NCBI GenBank assembly: GCA_029977805.1
Contig: JAPOKE010000013.1
Location: 1 to 34,052 of the forward strand
Length of the DNA: 34,052 nt
From: Phenylobacterium parvum
Lineage (GTDB): Bacteria; Pseudomonadota; Alphaproteobacteria; Caulobacterales; Caulobacteraceae
Direction of reading: 5' to 3'
Shown here: one piece after another, positions 31,907 through 34,052 of the stretch
Numbering within the stretch: position 1 is the stretch's first letter
Layout of the letters: every line of letters starts with the position of its first letter
Program-made: the position numbers and the translations under genes
Notes under the pieces: generated by a model
Told to the model about the DNA's origin: nothing
Databases searched by the model: none
The model's input: only the letters and a program-made list of their open reading frames with translations

Positions 31907-32313
31907 CCCGCGAGGAACAGCTCCAGGCCTTCCTGGCCCGTTCGCCCTACCTGCGGTTCCTCGGCATGACCGCCGAGCTGGCCGGCGACGAGGTGACCGG
32001 CGTCCTGCCCTTCTCGCCCCACCTCATCGGCAACACCCTCCTGCCGTCCCTGCACGGGGGGGTCCTCGGCGCCTTCCTGGAAACCACCGCCCTGGCGCAG
32101 CTGGCCCTGACCCAGCCCGCCGACCGCAGACCCAGGACCCTGGACATCACCATCGAGTACCTGCGTCCGGGCCGGGCCATGACCACCTTCGCCCGCGCCG
32201 ACCTGCGCAAGGTCGGCCGGCGCGTCGCCAACGTCCAGGTCGAGGCCTGGCAGGAGTCCCGCAGCCAGCCCGTCGCCGCCCTGCGCGGCCACTTCATGCT
32301 GGGCGAGGACTAG
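31903..32313 (+). CDS. PaaI-type hotdog thioesterase (second of pair)
   Basis: The 136-residue protein is a second small hotdog protein: LRFLGMTAELAGDEV at the N-terminus, LPSLHGGVLGAFLETTAL for the helix with HGG and the acid E, and RTLDITIEYLRPGRAM for the following strand. It is translationally coupled to the preceding thioesterase by an ATGA overlap. The two differ clearly in sequence, so this is not a fresh duplication; they could form a heteromer or have different substrates. The gene ends shortly before a repeat/IS unit. Confidence 0.9.
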   Translation: MTREEQLQAFLARSPYLRFLGMTAELAGDEVTGVLPFSPHLIGNTLLPSLHGGVLGAFLETTALAQLALTQPADRRPRTLDITIEYLRPGRAMTTFARADLRKVGRRVANVQVEAWQESRSQPVAALRGHFMLGED

Positions 32314-32323
32314 GCGGGGGCCG

Positions 32324-32400
32324 CTGACCCCCTCAGTCGGCTTCGCCGACAGCTCCCCCTGATGGGGAGCAATTGGCTCCCTAATTCCTCCCCCAAGGGG
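32324..32400. repeat. Intergenic hairpin repeat, copy 2 (left of the IS)
   Basis: The sequence TGACCCCCTCAGTCGGCTTC starts the same module seen at 4.81 kb. Its first stem is GTCGGC-TTC-GCCGAC, where copy 1 has CCCGGC-TTC-GCCGGG; the changes keep pairing. A second stem GCTCCCC-GGGGAGC and the AATTCCTCCCCCAAGGGG end follow. The IS begins immediately after. Confidence 0.75.
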
Positions 32401-32419
32401 CAGGGCTATCGCATATGGC
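32401..32419 (+). repeat. Left terminal inverted repeat of the IS
   Basis: CAGGGCTATCGCATATGGC pairs with the right end at 16 of 19 positions. It contains the last codons and the stop codon of the transposase gene. Confidence 0.85.
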
Positions 32420-33482
32420 CAAGCATGGAGAGGAGGAAGGCGTCGTCCCATCCGGCGCGCTTGAGCTTTTTCTTCAGGGAGGCTTTTGCTGGGTGGTGTC
32501 TTGCGATGTTGAGGGCGAGCTTCCTGAGCAGGGCGAGGTTCTGGGGGGCGTTGCCCTTGCGGGTGCGAGCGCGGTCCTCATCGAAGACGACGTCAAGCAC
32601 CCAGTGGAGCTGGTTCTCTATCGTCCAGTGGGTCCTCGCCACCTGAAGCATCCGCTCTGCGGTGAGCCGGGCGGAGAGTAGGTACCAGCGTACGATCACG
32701 GGCTCGGGCACGCCGCGCGACTTGCGATGGGTCTCGACGCGGGCGACGGCGGCGAGGCCGGGGAAGTCCATGGCTTTGGCGGGGACGACGACGGCGGTTC
32801 GGCCTTCGATGCGGTCGTGGGCCGTCTCCGGACCGCTCACCGCTTCGGCCGCAGGATCTGCGGCCGCGACCAAGGCCTGCGCCTGGGTCATCAGTGTCGG
32901 CTGGTTGGCCTTCAGGGCAAGGGCGTAATCGGCTCCGGTATCGAGGATCGCCTGCGCCGTGTCAGCCCGGCAGTGCAGGGCGTCGGCGGTGACGATGCAG
33001 CCGTCGAGCCGCAGGAGGGCCAGCGCCTGCTGGGCGCCCAGCGCCTCGTTTCGGCCCGGCGCAAGGCGCTGACCGATCACCAGCCGCGCCTCGGCCGCCC
33101 AGACATTGACCAGGTGCAGCGGCGTCGCCTTGCGTCCCCGCTCATAGGCCCCGCGCAGCGCCTTGCCGTCGATCGCCACTACCCCCGAGAGGGTCCCGGT
33201 GAAGGCTCGTGTGAACTTCGCAAACGCCGCCTCGAACGGCTCCGGCTCCAGCAGACGGAACACCCGACTGAACGTGTCGTGGCTCGGCGGGCCGTGCCGC
33301 AGTCCCACCACCTCACGAAGCAAGTCCAGCTTGGCGTCCGCAAACTCCGCCATGTCCGTGCAGTCCTCCGCCCCGCACAGCACCGCCGCCAGGGCTACGA
33401 ACATCACCTCCGCCAGATCATGGCGCGCGTTGCTCGCTCGCGGGTCCGGAACCTCCGAGAAGAATGCCTCAAGATCGCCCAT
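32406..33482 (-). CDS. ISAs1-family transposase
   Basis: The 358-residue DDE transposase has the family N-terminus (DPR...RHDLAEVMFVALAAVLCGAED), the acidic triad D105 (VVAIDGKALRG), D167 (IVTADALHC) and E289 (HWTIENQLHWVLDVVF), and the C-terminal NLALLRKLALNIAR. Length is close to the family's 370 or so and no frameshift is seen, so it is probably active. I chose ATG 33482 because GGGAG lies 6 nt upstream; the track start at 33536 adds 18 residues. The TAG stop falls inside the left terminal repeat, which therefore encodes the final residues LGHMR. Confidence 0.93.
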   Translation of the reverse strand: MGDLEAFFSEVPDPRASNARHDLAEVMFVALAAVLCGAEDCTDMAEFADAKLDLLREVVGLRHGPPSHDTFSRVFRLLEPEPFEAAFAKFTRAFTGTLSGVVAIDGKALRGAYERGRKATPLHLVNVWAAEARLVIGQRLAPGRNEALGAQQALALLRLDGCIVTADALHCRADTAQAILDTGADYALALKANQPTLMTQAQALVAAADPAAEAVSGPETAHDRIEGRTAVVVPAKAMDFPGLAAVARVETHRKSRGVPEPVIVRWYLLSARLTAERMLQVARTHWTIENQLHWVLDVVFDEDRARTRKGNAPQNLALLRKLALNIARHHPAKASLKKKLKRAGWDDAFLLSMLGHMR

Positions 33483-33540
33483 GGAAGTCTCCCAAGACAC
33501 GGAAGACACCCTAAGAATCCAGTTCCCCCAGATCACTCAA

Positions 33541-33559
33541 GCCAAATGCGATTCCCCTG
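33541..33559 (-). repeat. Right terminal inverted repeat of the IS
   Basis: Read on the minus strand it is CAGGGGAATCGCATTTGGC, the counterpart of the left end. It lies about 60 bp upstream of the chosen transposase start and so probably borders its promoter. Confidence 0.85.
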
Positions 33560-33627
33560 CCCCTGGGGGGAGGAATTGGGGATGGAGGGGGGAGCTCCGA
33601 GCGAAGGTCGGGAGAGGGTCAACGGCG
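33560..33627. repeat. Intergenic hairpin repeat, copy 3 (right of the IS, inverted)
   Basis: Read on the minus strand this is CGCCGTTGACCCTCTCCCGA and onward to GAGCTCCCCCC and AATTCCTCCCCCCAGGGG, the same module order as copies 1 and 2. It is inverted relative to copy 2, so the IS sits at the centre of a large inverted repeat. It is more diverged, with a weaker CCGA/TCGG first stem. Confidence 0.65.
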
Positions 33628-33655
33628 GCGCCGTAGCCGCCCTTCCGCCCGGGCT

Positions 33656-34052
33656 CTAGGGCGCGAGCTTGCGCCTGAAGAAGTCCAGCGTCGCCTCGGT
33701 CCGGTGCTTAAGGTGGGCCTGGGTCCAGCCGGCGCGATGGCGCAGGCCGGGATAGACCATGGTCTCGAAGGGGGTCCCGCGCGCCTGCAGGTCGGCCATC
33801 ACCCGCGTGGCGTTGTCGAAGGTGACGTTGTCGTCGGCCATGCCGTGGATCAGCAGCAGGCTGCCAGGCTTCAGCCGTTCGAGGCGGGCGGTGACCTCGG
33901 AGGCGGCGTAGCCGGCGGGATTCTCCGACGGCTTGCCCATGAACCGCTCGGTGTAGTGGGTGTCGTAGAGGGTCCAGTCGGTGGGCGGCGCCCCCGATAC
34001 ACCGGCGGCGAAGGGGGTGTCCGGCGCGGTCAGCAGCATCAGGGTCATGTAG
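33656..34052 (-). CDS. C-terminal part of an S9 (DPP IV / prolyl oligopeptidase-like) peptidase
   Basis: Only the last 132 or so codons are present; the 5' part lies beyond the right edge. The readable sequence begins YMTLMLLTAPD, which normally follows the GWSYGG nucleophile Ser, so the Ser is just outside. APPTDWTLYDTHYTERFMG is characteristic of dipeptidyl-peptidase IV-like enzymes. The catalytic Asp is in LLIHGMADDNVTF and the catalytic His is expected in YPGLRHRAGW. The enzyme releases N-terminal dipeptides and is usually periplasmic. The frame ends 96 bp from the IS and is intact as far as visible. Confidence 0.9.
   Translation of the reverse strand, partial: YMTLMLLTAPDTPFAAGVSGAPPTDWTLYDTHYTERFMGKPSENPAGYAASEVTARLERLKPGSLLLIHGMADDNVTFDNATRVMADLQARGTPFETMVYPGLRHRAGWTQAHLKHRTEATLDFFRRKLAP

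Larger units (their letters stand above)
32401..33559 (-). mobile_element. Complete ISAs1-family insertion sequence (1159 bp)
   Basis: The element carries one transposase gene and has 19-bp terminal inverted repeats. The left end is CAGGGCTATCGCATATGGC and the right end, reversed, is CAGGGGAATCGCATTTGGC, matching at 16 of 19 positions and starting with the CAGGG typical of the family. Flanking 10-mers CCCCAAGGGG and CCCCTGGGGG match at 8 of 10, consistent with a decayed 10-bp target duplication. The IS lies between two inverted copies of the intergenic hairpin repeat, downstream of the thioesterase and peptidase genes, so it disrupts no gene. Confidence 0.9.

Noticed and set aside
1-34052. 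tRNA, rRNA, CRISPR arrays, toxin-antitoxin or defence genes
   Set aside because: No cloverleaf-like segment, no regularly spaced repeats and no such protein families were seen; nearly all sequence is explained by metabolic and housekeeping genes.

Overview
The window is a very GC-rich stretch of an alphaproteobacterial chromosome. Gene content and order (priA divergent from a transaldolase-DUF484-xerC run; mdh close to sucCDAB-lpd; gst-queG; an HTH-linked citrate synthase pair) point to Caulobacteraceae, perhaps Phenylobacterium or Caulobacter. That placement is inference; no rRNA or other marker is present. Coding density is very high, several convergent genes overlap at their ends, and almost every large antisense ORF in the track is a GC-driven shadow.

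Layout. 1-4.66 kb: the last codons of a probable TerC-like membrane protein, priA (-), then a + strand run of transaldolase, DUF484 and xerC. 4.66-4.91 kb: the largest gene-free gap, holding a hairpin-rich intergenic repeat. 4.9-12.7 kb: the 2-oxoglutarate dehydrogenase / succinyl-CoA synthetase operon, transcribed leftward as sucC-sucD-sucA-sucB-lpd from a good -35/-10 promoter upstream of sucC. 12.8-14.2 kb: a divergent pair of a DUF2306 membrane protein and a membrane-anchored LytTR regulator, lying between sucC and mdh. 14.2-17.7 kb: mdh (about 17 residues short in one loop), a HIT protein, a secreted protein overlapping a CitE-like lyase, and DUF2237. 17.7-20.0 kb: two divergent citrate-synthase-like genes; the leftward one has an N-terminal helix-turn-helix split off by a 1-nt frameshift. 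20.1-22.9 kb: a cation efflux transporter, a GST and queG. 22.9-25.5 kb: a leftward tesB-GST-crotonase run. 25.6-28.9 kb: rmlC, a GT2 glycosyltransferase, an FKBP lipoprotein and a threonine ammonia-lyase with an ACT domain. 29.0-32.3 kb: a fused two-domain peptide-type ABC ATPase, a GmhB-like phosphatase and two overlapping hotdog thioesterases. 32.3-34.05 kb: a complete ISAs1-family insertion sequence sitting between two inverted copies of the intergenic repeat, then the 3' part of an S9 peptidase.

How it fits together. The centre is TCA-cycle metabolism: mdh, sucCD, the OGDH complex with its E3, two citrate-synthase-like proteins and a CitE-like lyase. There is also a small acyl-CoA side theme (tesB, crotonase, two PaaI-type thioesterases). 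I did not find a defence island, prophage, CRISPR array or biosynthetic cluster. The least ordinary items are the frameshifted HTH-citrate synthase facing a second synthase across an AT-rich operator-like region, the loop-deleted MDH, the covarying hairpin repeat with an IS at its palindromic apex, the LytTR/DUF2306 pair, PriA with one zinc site missing, and two apparently leaderless genes with exactly placed -10 boxes.
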